Origin: JAXLWB01 sp046328715
Lineage (GTDB): Bacteria > Chloroflexota > Anaerolineae > Caldilineales > Caldilineaceae
Assembly: GCA_046328715.1 (NCBI GenBank)
Contig: JAXLWB010000025.1
Location: forward strand, 1-64,000
DNA: 64,000 bases
Direction: 5' to 3'
The stretch's first letter is position 1. Each line of letters begins with the position of its first letter. The notes under the pieces were generated by a model, which was not told where the DNA came from, searched no databases, and worked only from the letters and a program-made list of their open reading frames with translations. Made by a program: the position numbers and the translations under genes. This document shows positions 34,901-44,374 of the stretch, in pieces.

Positions 34901-35145
34901 TTTCTCCCAATCAACGTAACTACCAAGGCTGCAATCAAACTTGATCGGCGCTTTGCGGCCAGAATATGTTACATATACAACATATTTGGGGCACTTATAC
35001 GAGAAAGTGCCGGTCAAGTTGGCATGAATAGTTACCTATCAACAAAACAACACTACAAAATTTTCGTCCAAAAATACAAAGAGACGTGCCGTAGCACGTC
35101 TCTATTTACCCTTTTACACGTTGATCCAGAGTTATCGTAGCCAAC

Positions 35146-35568
35146 TCAACTCAATAACTGTGCATCCAATGTGATGCTTTCGACGGCAGCCAATGCCTTC
35201 GAAATGGGGCATTTGGCTTTGGCTTCGGCGGCAAGCTCGTTAAATTTCTCCTGGCTCAGCCCGGGCACTTTGGCGCGGCAGACCAGTTCGATCTTGGTGA
35301 TGGTTGGACCAGCACCAAGATGTACGGTCGCCGTGGTGTGAATGCTCGAAGGGTTCAAGTTGTTGTTGGTACACAGGGCCGAAAGGAACATACTGTAGCA
35401 ACCAGCATGGGCGGCGGCAATCAATTCTTCAGGATTGGTGCCACTGCCATCTTCAAAACGGCCAGCAAAGGTGTAAGGGCCTTCGTAGACTTTGCTGCCA
35501 AAGCTAACTCGTCCAGCACCTTCCTTGAGTGTACCATTCCAAACTGCTTCTGACTTTCGTGCAGGCAT
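35146..35568 (-). CDS. OsmC/Ohr family peroxiredoxin
   Basis: This 140-residue protein matches OsmC hydroperoxide reductases. The first redox Cys is in AAAHAGCYSM (about residue 57) and the second is in AKAKCPISKAL (about residue 120). PEELIAAA and the early VWNGTLKEG are also typical. It uses thiols to remove organic peroxides. Its AAAGGAGAGAAG ribosome site precedes the ATG. It is transcribed alone, with a repeat element upstream. Confidence 0.92.
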   Translation of the reverse strand: MPARKSEAVWNGTLKEGAGRVSFGSKVYEGPYTFAGRFEDGSGTNPEELIAAAHAGCYSMFLSALCTNNNLNPSSIHTTATVHLGAGPTITKIELVCRAKVPGLSQEKFNELAAEAKAKCPISKALAAVESITLDAQLLS

Positions 35569-35606
35569 GATCTTCTCTCCTTTTGTTGACTTCTTTGATA
35601 ACTAAC

Positions 35607-35740
35607 AACCCCACCCTAACCCTCCCCAAAACAGGGAGGGAACTTTCACAGGAAAAATACTGTTTGGTGGACAGAAGAGAGAACTTAATCTGTTCTTTCA
35701 CTGTCCCCTCCCCACGGTTGGGGATGGCTAGGGTGGGGTT
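35607..35740. repeat. MITE-like element with 21-bp terminal inverted repeats
   Basis: AACCCCACCCTAACCCTCCCC at 35,607-35,627 pairs with 35,720-35,740 at 18 or more of 21 positions. The interior (GGAGGGAACT, AGAGAGAACTTAATC, CCCACGGTTGG) is shared with 27,309-27,491. It has no coding capacity. Confidence 0.75.
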
Positions 35741-35810
35741 GGTTTTACCTTTTTTGATTGATGAAATAGGTTCTTGCAAACGTATACAAGAGTCTAATCA
35801 AGACCTAGGA

Positions 35811-37331
35811 TTAGCCAAATTGAATTCCCTGAGCCAGCGGGAGTGATGTTGACCAGTTGATCGTATTGGTTTGGCGACGCATGTAAGCTTTCCAGGCATC
35901 CGAGCCAGATTCTCGTCCGCCGCCTGTCTCTTTTTCGCCACCAAAGGCACCTCCGATCTCAGCACCGCTTGTTCCAATGTTAACATTGGCAATACCACAG
36001 TCTGACCCTCGCTGCGAGAGAAACTCTTCGGCAGCGAGCAGATTGGTCGTAAAGATGGCGCTCGACAAGCCTTGTGGCACGTCATTATGAATGGCAATCG
36101 CCTGATCCAGCGTTTCATAGTCCATCACATAGAGGATCGGCGCAAAGGTCTCTTCGCAAACCAGGCTTGTCTGTTTGGGCATACGGACGATGGTTGGTGC
36201 AACATAGTTGGGACCATAGTCGGGCAATCGTTTACCGCCAGTCAGCACGCGGCCGCCTTCGGCTACGGCACGTTCGATCGCCGCCTCATACGCACTCACC
36301 GCCCGCTCGCTCACCAACGGCCCTAACAGCACTCCAGCCTTCATCGGGTCCCCAACGGGAACCCGTTCATAGGAGGTGGCCAATCGTCGGCAAAGTTCAT
36401 CCACAATTGACTTGTGGACGATCAGGCGACGGGTTGTTGTGCAGCGTTGACCGGCAGTCCCCACAGCCCCAAAGGCCACGGCGCGCACCACTAGATCAAG
36501 ATTGGCATCTTCGGTCACGATAATGCCATTATTGCCGCCCAGTTCAAGTAAGCTTCGCCCCAATCGGGCAGCAACAGCTTGCGCCACATGTCGTCCTACC
36601 CGAATCGATCCAGTGAACGAGATCAAAGGTAGGCGAGGGTCGTTAATCATGGCTTCGCCAACCGCATCGTTATTGCCAATACAAAGGGTAAAGATCCCGC
36701 TCAAACCATGATCGGCCATGACCTTGTTACAGATATTTTGCACCGCAAGCGAAACGAGTGGCGTGGTGGGTGATGGCTTCCAGATCATGGTGTCGCCACA
36801 GACCGCAGCCAGGGCGGCATTCCACGACCAGACGGCAACCGGAAAGTTGAAGGCAGTGATGATGCCGATTGGACCCAAGGGATGCCATTGTTCGTACATG
36901 CGGTGACCAGGGCGCTCGGAGTGCATACTCAAGCCGTAAAGTTGGCGCGAGAGTCCCAAGGCCAAATCACAAATGTCGATCATCTCCTGCACTTCGCCGA
37001 TGCCTTCGACCCGGATCTTGCCCATTTCGAGCGTTACCATCTCGCCCAGCGGCTCGATCGCATCACGCAGCGCACTGCCGAGATCGCGTACCAGCAAGCC
37101 ACGTTTGGGGGCGGGCGTCATGCGCCAATCCAGAAAGGCTTGTTGCGCCGCAGCAACCACAGTATCGTAGGTTGCCTGCGAAGCCAACTGGACCGTGCCA
37201 ATCGCTTCGCCGGTGGTTGGGTTATAGGAGACCAATCGCTCGGCGTTTGGGTCCGAGATCCAACCATTGGGACCCGTGCAGGCACCTGGATTACGCTCAG
37301 CGAGCCCTAGTTTTGTGAGTAAGGATTTCAT
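35811..37331 (-). CDS. Aldehyde dehydrogenase, ALDH7 (alpha-aminoadipic semialdehyde) group
   Basis: This 506-residue NAD-dependent dehydrogenase has the ALDH7 pattern. The catalytic Cys is in GTAGQRCTTTRRL, the general base Glu is in LLELGGNNG, NAD contacts are in FNFPVAVWSWN and SFTGSIRVGR, and CEETFAPILYVM and GGEKETGGGRESGSD follow. ALDH7 enzymes oxidise alpha-aminoadipate semialdehyde in lysine breakdown and also other aldehydes. The nearby LysA-like decarboxylase is consistent with amino-acid catabolism, but a shared pathway is not shown. Confidence 0.92.
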   Translation of the reverse strand: MKSLLTKLGLAERNPGACTGPNGWISDPNAERLVSYNPTTGEAIGTVQLASQATYDTVVAAAQQAFLDWRMTPAPKRGLLVRDLGSALRDAIEPLGEMVTLEMGKIRVEGIGEVQEMIDICDLALGLSRQLYGLSMHSERPGHRMYEQWHPLGPIGIITAFNFPVAVWSWNAALAAVCGDTMIWKPSPTTPLVSLAVQNICNKVMADHGLSGIFTLCIGNNDAVGEAMINDPRLPLISFTGSIRVGRHVAQAVAARLGRSLLELGGNNGIIVTEDANLDLVVRAVAFGAVGTAGQRCTTTRRLIVHKSIVDELCRRLATSYERVPVGDPMKAGVLLGPLVSERAVSAYEAAIERAVAEGGRVLTGGKRLPDYGPNYVAPTIVRMPKQTSLVCEETFAPILYVMDYETLDQAIAIHNDVPQGLSSAIFTTNLLAAEEFLSQRGSDCGIANVNIGTSGAEIGGAFGGEKETGGGRESGSDAWKAYMRRQTNTINWSTSLPLAQGIQFG

Positions 37332-37351
37332 GATTTCTACAACTTTTTTGA

Positions 37352-37918
37352 TTAGACCTTAGCACGATCAACATATTCGCCGCTGCGCGTATCGATACGA
37401 ACCACATCACCTTCTTTGATAAAGGCCGGAACATCGATCACGGCACCGGTTTCCAAGGTTACTTTTTTGGTAATGTTGGTCGCGGTGTCACCGCGTACGG
37501 CCACTTCAGCCTTGGTCACAACCAGATTGACAAAGGTGGCAGGGGTAATATCGATAATCTGATTATTGTCAATGACCAGTAATTCGACGATATCGTTTTC
37601 TTTGACAAATTGCATCGAGTCCCCAATAAACTCCTCCGAAAGTGCAACCTGATCAAATGTGTCATTGTCCATAAAATGGTACATATTACCATCTTTATAG
37701 AGGTACTCGGCGTTGCGGGTCTCGGTCATCACAATATCAATCTCAGCACCGGCACGGACGCGATCTTCGACCGTCTTGCCTGTGCTGAAGTTTTTCAATT
37801 TCATGCGTACCATGGCACGCCAGTTGCCCGGCGCAATATGCTGATATTCCACTACACGGTGTAGGGTTCCGTTATAACGGATTAGCATTCCTTTTTGTAG
37901 ATCAGATGTTGTTGCCAT
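37352..37918 (-). CDS. efp: Translation elongation factor P
   Basis: This 188-residue factor relieves ribosome stalling at proline stretches. The three OB-like domains are complete. The loop that reaches the ribosome reads APGNWRAMV, placing Asn32 after the Pro-Gly, where many bacteria have a modifiable Lys or Arg (PGKG or PGR). The C-terminal VIDVPAFIKEGDVVRIDTRSGEY is canonical. The ATG at 37,918 with GAGG 11 bases upstream is used; an upstream in-frame start at 38,002 would add an unrelated leader. Confidence 0.95.
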   Translation of the reverse strand: MATTSDLQKGMLIRYNGTLHRVVEYQHIAPGNWRAMVRMKLKNFSTGKTVEDRVRAGAEIDIVMTETRNAEYLYKDGNMYHFMDNDTFDQVALSEEFIGDSMQFVKENDIVELLVIDNNQIIDITPATFVNLVVTKAEVAVRGDTATNITKKVTLETGAVIDVPAFIKEGDVVRIDTRSGEYVDRAKV

Positions 37919-38058
37919 TTTGATAATGTCCTCATTTTTAGTTTTGTACAGACTCACCATTGTATCGATTGTCGCAGATGGTGACAAAAAATCGAGGAAC
38001 AAGAAGCTATCTTCTTCTGACTAGATGTCTATTTAAACATGCACACCGAAGAACGATA

Positions 38059-38174
38059 GTGATCGATACGCAGATGCCACGGATTGTACGGATTATCGCG
38101 GATTTTTACAGGTTTTGTTTGATCCACATTCATCTGCGCTCTTTCAGCGGCATCCGCCTACCGATGCAGACTAT
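38059..38174. repeat. GATCGATACGCAGATG-type repeat element
   Basis: CGCAGATG (38,069-38,076) pairs with CATCTGCG (38,131-38,138). The outer sequence GATCGATACGCAGATG and the inner GCGGATTTTT words resemble the ends of the block at 27,248-27,561. It abuts the end of the PstS-like gene. Confidence 0.55.
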
Positions 38175-38181
38175 CTTCAAG

Positions 38182-39075
38182 TCAGCGGATTCGTGCGTGG
38201 TAATGACCGACAATTCCTTGACCAACAGGGCCTAAGATAAACTCGATAAATTGGCGAATTGTTCCTTGCGGCTGACCATTCCCGACCAGATAGATCGGGG
38301 CGCTGAGGAGATAACTGCTGTCTTTGAGGTTTTCGAGCGTCGGCAGCTTGCCCTCTAGCGCAACCACTTTTACCTGATTACTGAGAGAATTGTTCGAGCT
38401 TGCAACATCTGGCTGTACCTGATCCAGTTGATCGACCAGGTAGGAGCGGGAAACATAGGCAATCGCTTGCGGGTTTTTCGCAACGTAGTCCACGACATCG
38501 GCGCTGGTTGGCATCACGATTGCCGTGAGCGAGACCGCTTCGGCACCCATTAGACGCGACTCGAAAAGTTGGCGACTGCCGCTGCCATCTTCGCGGCTCA
38601 CGAGCAGAACATCTCGCTCATCGCCCCCAACTGCCGACCATTGGACAATTTTGCCCGAAAACAGGTCACGCACCTGAGCAAGCGAAAGCGCAGTGACTTT
38701 ATTGCTGCGATGAACGATGATAGCAAGGCCGTCAATGCCAATCGGTACACGAAAGATTTTTTGATCAGCGGTAATGTCTTGATTGTTTTGCGGATCAGAT
38801 GGTGTCAGCGTTGAGGCTGCCAAATCAATTTGCCCAGCCACCAACTGCTCTTCTCCAATCGTACTACCGCCACCGCGCAAATCGAAGAGAACCGCAGGAT
38901 GTCGGCGACTGAACTCGGCGCTCAGCGCTTGCAGCACTGGGCGCATACTGGTCGCGCCAGCAATCGTAATCGTCACTGGTTCAGGCGTGGCAACCTGTGT
39001 CTGCTCACAGCCAAAGAGTACAAAGCTAACAAGGATCAGGGTGATGGTTGGTAGAGTGCGTAACCGTGACTGCAT
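38182..39075 (-). CDS. PstS-like substrate-binding lipoprotein
   Basis: This 297-residue lipoprotein has a signal peptide ending in the lipobox LFGC (Cys at about residue 23). The mature part has the phosphate-binding-protein pattern: ITIAGATSMRPVLQAL, DLRGGGSTIGEEQL, SREDGSGSRQLFE and AIAYVSRSYL. It would capture phosphate or another anion for an ABC transporter, but no permease or ATPase genes are in the window, so it may act alone or as a sensor. Confidence 0.85.
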   Translation of the reverse strand: MQSRLRTLPTITLILVSFVLFGCEQTQVATPEPVTITIAGATSMRPVLQALSAEFSRRHPAVLFDLRGGGSTIGEEQLVAGQIDLAASTLTPSDPQNNQDITADQKIFRVPIGIDGLAIIVHRSNKVTALSLAQVRDLFSGKIVQWSAVGGDERDVLLVSREDGSGSRQLFESRLMGAEAVSLTAIVMPTSADVVDYVAKNPQAIAYVSRSYLVDQLDQVQPDVASSNNSLSNQVKVVALEGKLPTLENLKDSSYLLSAPIYLVGNGQPQGTIRQFIEFILGPVGQGIVGHYHARIR

Positions 39076-39121
39076 AAATAACTTGTACTCAACAGAAATG
39101 AAAGGAATATAGGCTTCAGTA

Positions 39122-39201
39122 AGGCGGTAGGGCTGTGAAACAGTAGGACAGTGAGTCAGTCTCCGTAACCAGTCTCACTTCCTTACTGTCTTACCGTCCC
39201 A
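39122..39201. repeat. Imperfect CAGTGAG/CTTACTGTC palindrome
   Basis: Words GGACAGTGAG, CAGTAGGACAG, CTTACTGTC and ACCGTCCC form a loose palindrome resembling that at 13,992-14,048. It lies upstream of the PstS-like gene. Confidence 0.45.
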
Positions 39202-39294
39202 TTACTCCATGTTATACCAATTGTCCTCTGAAAAGCCATGGAGTTTCAACGATAGATACGGGAAAATTCATAGCTTTTGCAACCGCAATTGGTA

Positions 39295-40467
39295 TTACTT
39301 TGCCTTTTCAAGTTGGGCTTGCCGTCGCTTCTGAATCTGTTCGTGACGCACTTCCTGGTTTGAGATTTGATAACGTGCCAAAAACTCAGTGCGAAATGCA
39401 GCAAAGCGCTTTTCAGCAATCGCCTGGCGGATCTGGCACATCAGTTCCAACATAAAGTGGACGTTATGGATCGTTCCTAAACGCAAAGCCGAAATTTCGC
39501 CTGCGCGATAAAGGTGTCGCAGATAGGCGCGGCTAAAGGTTTGGCAGGTGTAACAGGTGCAGCCTTCCTGCAAAGGGCGAGGATCTTCGGCGTACTGGGC
39601 ATTGCGCAGATTGATGCGGCCATCCGGTGTCAGGATCGAAGCATTGCGCGCAATACGCGTCGGCAAGACACAGTCAAACATGTCGATGCCTCGATAGACT
39701 GCCTCAATGATATCTTCCGGGGCACCCACCCCCATCAAGTAACGAGGTTTGTCTATTGGCAAGGCCGGACACGTAACATCAAGGGTAGCATACATCTCAG
39801 CTTTGGTTTCGCCGACGGCCAATCCACCTACACCATAGCCAGGAAAGTCCAGTTGGCGCAAAAACGCAGCACTCTGCAGCCGCAGATCAGGGAAGATTCC
39901 ACCCTGGACAATCCCAAATAAGGCTTGATCACTTCGTTGGTGGGCAACTTTGCAGCGCTCTGCCCAGCGATGGGTACGCGCCAAGGACTTGATGTTGTAT
40001 TCGTAATTGGTTGGCTCCGGACACTCGTCTAGGACCATCGCAATGTCAGCACCCAATGCCTGTTCCACCTCCATTACCTTTTCGGGGGTAAAGAAATGGC
40101 GGCTGCCATCAATGTGGCTACTGAACATCACGCCGTCGTCGCTCAACTTTCGCTGATGGGCCAGACTGAAGACTTGATATCCGCCCGAGTCGGTCAAGAT
40201 CGGTCCAGACCAGCGCATGAAGCCATGCAATCCACCCATTCGTTGAACTAAATCATGGCCAGGACGTAGATAAAGATGGTATGTATTGGAGAGGATCAGT
40301 TGTGCCCCTGCTTCGGTCAGATCGCGAGGTTCTAGCGTCTTGACATTGGCTTGGGTACCAACCGGTGCAAAGGCTGGCATTTCGATGGGGCCGTGTGGCG
40401 TATGAAATCTGCTCAGACGAGCATTGCCATCCTGGCCGTGGGATTCAAACAGAAAAGGTTGTGGCAT
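39295..40467 (-). CDS. tgt: tRNA-guanine transglycosylase (queuine/preQ1 insertion)
   Basis: This 390-residue enzyme replaces guanine 34 of GUN-anticodon tRNAs with a queuine precursor. The barrel motifs DSGGYQVFSL and QGGIFPDLR, an active-site Asp in FDCVLPTRIARN, and the zinc site CTCYTCQTF...H (with LRLGTIHNVHF) are all present. Length is normal for bacterial Tgt. No other queuosine gene is adjacent. Confidence 0.97.
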   Translation of the reverse strand: MPQPFLFESHGQDGNARLSRFHTPHGPIEMPAFAPVGTQANVKTLEPRDLTEAGAQLILSNTYHLYLRPGHDLVQRMGGLHGFMRWSGPILTDSGGYQVFSLAHQRKLSDDGVMFSSHIDGSRHFFTPEKVMEVEQALGADIAMVLDECPEPTNYEYNIKSLARTHRWAERCKVAHQRSDQALFGIVQGGIFPDLRLQSAAFLRQLDFPGYGVGGLAVGETKAEMYATLDVTCPALPIDKPRYLMGVGAPEDIIEAVYRGIDMFDCVLPTRIARNASILTPDGRINLRNAQYAEDPRPLQEGCTCYTCQTFSRAYLRHLYRAGEISALRLGTIHNVHFMLELMCQIRQAIAEKRFAAFRTEFLARYQISNQEVRHEQIQKRRQAQLEKAK

Positions 40468-40508
40468 AAAAAAACTGGCTGCGCTTGCGGAAAACCGTGC
40501 GCAGCCAG
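40468..40508 (-). terminator. Intrinsic terminator between the histidine kinase gene and tgt
   Basis: CTGGCTGCGC (40,475-40,484) pairs perfectly with 40,499-40,508. On the minus strand the stem is followed by seven T bases. It ends the histidine kinase transcript just before tgt. Confidence 0.85.
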
Positions 40509-40540
40509 CAAAAATCTATAACTTAGAAGGGCAAGTATCA

Positions 40541-42400
40541 CTATGTCGAGCTTTTCGTGGTTGCATCCAACCAGAACTGAGGTTTATTCTCAAGTCGGGC
40601 TTTCAAACTCGTCATCGATACAACCCCTTGGACCAACGTGCCATTCTCATGGCCCACGCGCGGTGATTGAATATGTAGTTCGCCGCCGAGAATCCTAGCA
40701 CGCTCTTGCATGTTTAGCAAGCCAAAACTGCCAGAAGTATCGTAAGTGTTAAGTCGGTCCTTGACATCAAAGCCCTGACCATCATCTTCTACTTCGAAAA
40801 TCAGGTCATCATTTTCGATGCGCACCCGGATCCAGGCATTGTCTGCATGCGAATATTTACGCAGATTGTTCACGGCTTCCTGGATGATGCTGAAGACGCC
40901 GCTTGCATCCTGGAGATTCATATCGACTTTGAAGAGGTCGGTCTGCAAGTAGACGTTGCAAGCCATCGTCGCTGTCAGTTGACGATGATAAGATTCCAAT
41001 GCAGGAATTAAGCCTTTGCTTTCCAGAATGATCGGACGCAGTTCATATAACAAGGTGCGCACTTCTCGATTAGCCTGACGCGCAGTCTTTTCGATCTCCA
41101 TCAACTCCACAGCAGCTTTGTTCTGTTCACCTTTTTCGACCATATTGCGCACAAGTTCGGTACTCATGGCAATTACGTTGAGCATCTGTGCTGTGTTGTC
41201 ATGCAATTCACGGGCGAGTTGGTGGCGCACATCTTCCTGTGCCTTGATCAATCGTTCTTGGTCACGGCGCTGTCGTTCGTACAACTCTGCATTCTTCAAG
41301 GCTACGGCAACTTGGTCAGCAATCACGGTTAACCAGCGACCATCGTCTTCGCTAAAGCCACTGGCATCCTTCTTGTTCAACACTTCCAGTACACCGATCT
41401 TTTCACCGAAGACCCGCAGAGGAACACAAAGAATGTTGCGCGTGTTAAAGCCGGTTGCCTTGTCAAAGCTGGAATTGAACATTTCGCATTTGCTCATGTC
41501 ATTGAAGACACGGCGCATGCCGCGATCAAAGACCCAGCCAACTACGCCTTCATTGAGCGGGATATAGCGTTCTTCCAGTTCATCGGCCACGCTGCCCCGA
41601 GTGACGCGGAAAACCAGACGATTGTTCGGCAGGTCGGCCTGGAAAATAGTAGCAGCTTCGGCGTTGAGTGCAGCTGTCACCAACTCAATCGCATGCTCCA
41701 GGACGCTGCGCAGGTCAAGCGAACTCGTCAACGAATGGAGACCGGTAAAGAGCGTGTAGGAATGTTCCAGGCGAAGGCGAGACGATTGTAGCTGCGCCGA
41801 ACGCATGCCATTACCAAAGAAGGTCTGCACCACATTGGCAATCGCTTCGTACTCGGCGGAGGAGGGCCAACATGGCCATTCAAAGGCCAAGGAGACCGAG
41901 CCACGGACGATGCGGTCAAAGACCAAATTGATGTGAACAACCTGATATTGGCCGACAATCGTGGGTACTTCATCGATTTCAAATTTTTGTAGACTATTCG
42001 CTGATTTCCAGGCGAGGTAAATCGAATGTTCCCAAGCAGCAATGACATCATTGACTGCGGGAATCCGTTCGCCCATAGAAAGCCGGGTTTTGTCGGTACC
42101 GGGAATTGGTTCTAAAAGATTAAAACTGATGATTTTGGCTGAAAGTTGCTCCAAGAGCAATTCCATTCCTTGCGTCCAATACTCAACCATACTTCCATTG
42201 TCGAGTAAGCCATTGAGATTCATCAGTGAGTAAGCCACAGTGGCAATGTCAATACTAGGACGAATACTCGGCAGGTCGAAAGGCAAGGGGTATTGCGCCT
42301 GTTCGGTTTTACGCCGTGAGCGGTTTCGCAAAATAGTCAGTTGACGTTTGGTGTTTGCACCAGGTATCGATTGGGGTGTTACTTCGTAACCAACGTTCAT
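40541..42400 (-). CDS. GAF-domain sensor histidine kinase (NarL-type HisKA_3)
   Basis: This 619-residue cytoplasmic kinase has an unrecognised N-terminal region (1-210) and a GAF domain (about 215-365) with EAATIFQADLPNN and GVLEVLNKKD. A short coil leads to the phospho-acceptor His at about residue 399 (LARELHDNTAQML), and the ATPase has QEAVNNLRKYSHA, DDGQGF and GSFGLLNMQERA. No membrane helix is seen. GAGG lies before the ATG. No response regulator gene is adjacent, so its partner is elsewhere. Confidence 0.93.
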   Translation of the reverse strand: MNVGYEVTPQSIPGANTKRQLTILRNRSRRKTEQAQYPLPFDLPSIRPSIDIATVAYSLMNLNGLLDNGSMVEYWTQGMELLLEQLSAKIISFNLLEPIPGTDKTRLSMGERIPAVNDVIAAWEHSIYLAWKSANSLQKFEIDEVPTIVGQYQVVHINLVFDRIVRGSVSLAFEWPCWPSSAEYEAIANVVQTFFGNGMRSAQLQSSRLRLEHSYTLFTGLHSLTSSLDLRSVLEHAIELVTAALNAEAATIFQADLPNNRLVFRVTRGSVADELEERYIPLNEGVVGWVFDRGMRRVFNDMSKCEMFNSSFDKATGFNTRNILCVPLRVFGEKIGVLEVLNKKDASGFSEDDGRWLTVIADQVAVALKNAELYERQRRDQERLIKAQEDVRHQLARELHDNTAQMLNVIAMSTELVRNMVEKGEQNKAAVELMEIEKTARQANREVRTLLYELRPIILESKGLIPALESYHRQLTATMACNVYLQTDLFKVDMNLQDASGVFSIIQEAVNNLRKYSHADNAWIRVRIENDDLIFEVEDDGQGFDVKDRLNTYDTSGSFGLLNMQERARILGGELHIQSPRVGHENGTLVQGVVSMTSLKARLENKPQFWLDATTKSST

Positions 42401-42977
42401 TGACTTTCCTCACTATAACAAATTCTCACTATAACCGATTCTCTTGAGATCAATTTAGCATGATGAAATACTTCAAAGGAGCTCATGCTGATAGAATTGA
42501 CGCACATCTATAGTATTAATCGCATATTTTTCCCAAATCCTTCGTCAAGATCACTAGAATTTCCTTAATACTTTAATAATGGAAATTTATAACAAATTTA
42601 GTTGAAATTCCAGCGACTTCCCCGTGGGATCAAGCACCAATGACGACGAATACCAGATTTGTCTACTAGCAAACTGTATTATCGATAGCATACATCAGAG
42701 TGAACTGTTCAAACCTTACAAAATGATACCGAAGCCGGATTGGCTTCGGTATTCAACAACACATAAGCAACGTTTTTACTACACAGCAGAAATGTCATTC
42801 TTCGCTCGGAAAAGCCCTCGCTCAGAATCTTGTGGGGTTGACCAACCAAGATTCTTCGTCGCAAATAGCCGCTCCTCAGAATGATAGTTCGTTCGTATTG
42901 ACCGGATCCGCAAATGGATGCTCCCCATCTAGCCAGCCACTTCATGTGTAGAATGAAAAAGATCGAGCTACAAAGAA
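42401..42977. other. Gene-free stretch upstream of the histidine kinase and downstream of recA
   Basis: Apart from two TATAGT -10-like words on the minus strand near 42,410-42,435, this AT-rich stretch holds a repeat at 42,793-42,886. That repeat contains CGCTCGGAAAAGCCCTCGCTCAGAAT and a partial inverted copy. No plausible gene is seen. Confidence 0.5.
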
Positions 42978-43036
42978 GTAGAGGCGGTTCGCAGCTGCCA
43001 GTGTTTGGGCACCGGGCAACTACGAACCGCCTCTAC
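42978..43036 (-). terminator. 14-bp hairpin after recA
   Basis: GTAGAGGCGGTTCG (42,978-42,991) is the exact reverse complement of 43,023-43,036, 25 bases beyond the recA stop. The loop carries a further GTTGCC/GGGCAAC inverted pair. The T-run is weak. Confidence 0.65.
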
Positions 43037-43061
43037 AAGTTTTATCGTTTAGGGATGAACG

Positions 43062-44207
43062 TTAGGCGGCCAAGTCGACCATCGCCTCATCATCCTCTAC
43101 AGCCATCGAGACTTTTTGGTCAGCAATTCCCTCGACTGTGGGTTCTAAGGTGGCTGAGGTTGCAAACATGGCACGCAACCGTCGATCAATCTCTTTGGCG
43201 ATCTCCTGATTTTGGCGCAGGAACTCCTTGGCATTCTCACGGCCTTGACCGAGACGCACATCGCCAAAGTTGAAGAAAGCGCCACGCTTGGCGATCACAT
43301 CATACTCCACACCCAGGTCGATCAAGTCACCGGCCGTGCTGATGCCCTCGTTGTACATGATGTCAAACTCGGCCACTTTGAAAGGTGGGGCGACTTTGTT
43401 CTTCTTCACCGTTACACGGGTGCGGTTGCCCACCACATCGGTGCCTTGTTTGATCGACTCGATGCGGCGAATGTCCAAGCGCACGCTGGCATAGAACTTC
43501 AGTGCCATACCACCGGTCGTCGTCTCCGGGTTGCCAAACATCACGCCGATCTTCTGACGGAGCTGGTTGGTGAAGATCATACAGGTGCCACTCGACTTGA
43601 TCACACCGGTCAGCTTGCGCAGTGCCTGACTCATCAACCGTGCCTGCAAACCAACATGTGAGTCGCCCATCTCGCCTTCGATCTCAGCGCGCGGCACCAG
43701 AGCCGCCACCGAATCGATTACCACCACATCCATCGCACCGCTGCGCACCAAAGCTTCGGCAATCTCCAGCGCCTGCTCGCCCGTATCGGGTTGTGAGACA
43801 TAGAGATTATTCACATCCACCCCGATCTTGGCTGCATAGCTGGGATCCAGCGCATGTTCCACATCGATGAAGCCGCACATGCCACCTGCACGTTGTGCCT
43901 CGGCAATCGCATGAAGGCAGACGGTCGTCTTGCCACTGCTCTCCGGTCCATAGATCTCGATGATACGCCCGCGCGGGATGCCTCCCACGCCGAGGGCGAT
44001 ATCCAAGCTCAGGCTACCGGTTGGAATAGACTCCACCTGCATCTTCGACGCTTCCCCCAACTTCATGACGGTCCCTTCACCGTATTTCTTGTTGAGGTTT
44101 CCAAGTGTCGTCTCTAGCGCTTTGACTTTGCCAGTGTCAGGTGCTGGTGTGCCATTCGCAGTAGAGCCCTTCTCAGAACCATTATCGTTCACTTTGGCCT
44201 TACCCAT
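43062..44207 (-). CDS. recA: Recombinase RecA
   Basis: This 381-residue protein mediates homologous recombination and triggers LexA self-cleavage. Walker A is GPESSGKTT, with the following YGPE and LYVSQPDTGEQALEI, MAW-type MVDLAA-containing acidic C terminus, and the L1/L2 loops EIEGEMGDSHVGLQAR and GNPETTTGGMALKFY. The ATG at 44,207 has GGAG eight bases upstream; an in-frame start at 44,291 is rejected. Expression is controlled by a LexA-type operator. Confidence 0.97.
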   Translation of the reverse strand: MGKAKVNDNGSEKGSTANGTPAPDTGKVKALETTLGNLNKKYGEGTVMKLGEASKMQVESIPTGSLSLDIALGVGGIPRGRIIEIYGPESSGKTTVCLHAIAEAQRAGGMCGFIDVEHALDPSYAAKIGVDVNNLYVSQPDTGEQALEIAEALVRSGAMDVVVIDSVAALVPRAEIEGEMGDSHVGLQARLMSQALRKLTGVIKSSGTCMIFTNQLRQKIGVMFGNPETTTGGMALKFYASVRLDIRRIESIKQGTDVVGNRTRVTVKKNKVAPPFKVAEFDIMYNEGISTAGDLIDLGVEYDVIAKRGAFFNFGDVRLGQGRENAKEFLRQNQEIAKEIDRRLRAMFATSATLEPTVEGIADQKVSMAVEDDEAMVDLAA

Positions 44208-44328
44208 CGAGCATTCTCCTTTTTGCAAACTTTCTGTAATGTTCAGCCAAACAAAGATCAGGTATGGTAGCTTTATCACAAACCGGATCACATCGGAGCT
44301 AAATCAGGTGTACAGAACTATTTTTCAT

Positions 44329-44374
44329 GAACAGATGTTCTAGCAATTATAGCACAACCGTTCTATTTCGTCAA
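44329..44374 (-). promoter_or_regulatory. recA promoter with LexA (SOS) box
   Basis: On the minus strand TTGACG (44,374-44,369), a 17-base spacer and TATAAT (44,351-44,346) form a near-consensus promoter. GAACATCTGTTC (44,340-44,329) is a perfect GAAC-N4-GTTC dyad of the Gram-positive-type LexA box. It overlaps the predicted start site. Confidence 0.85.
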
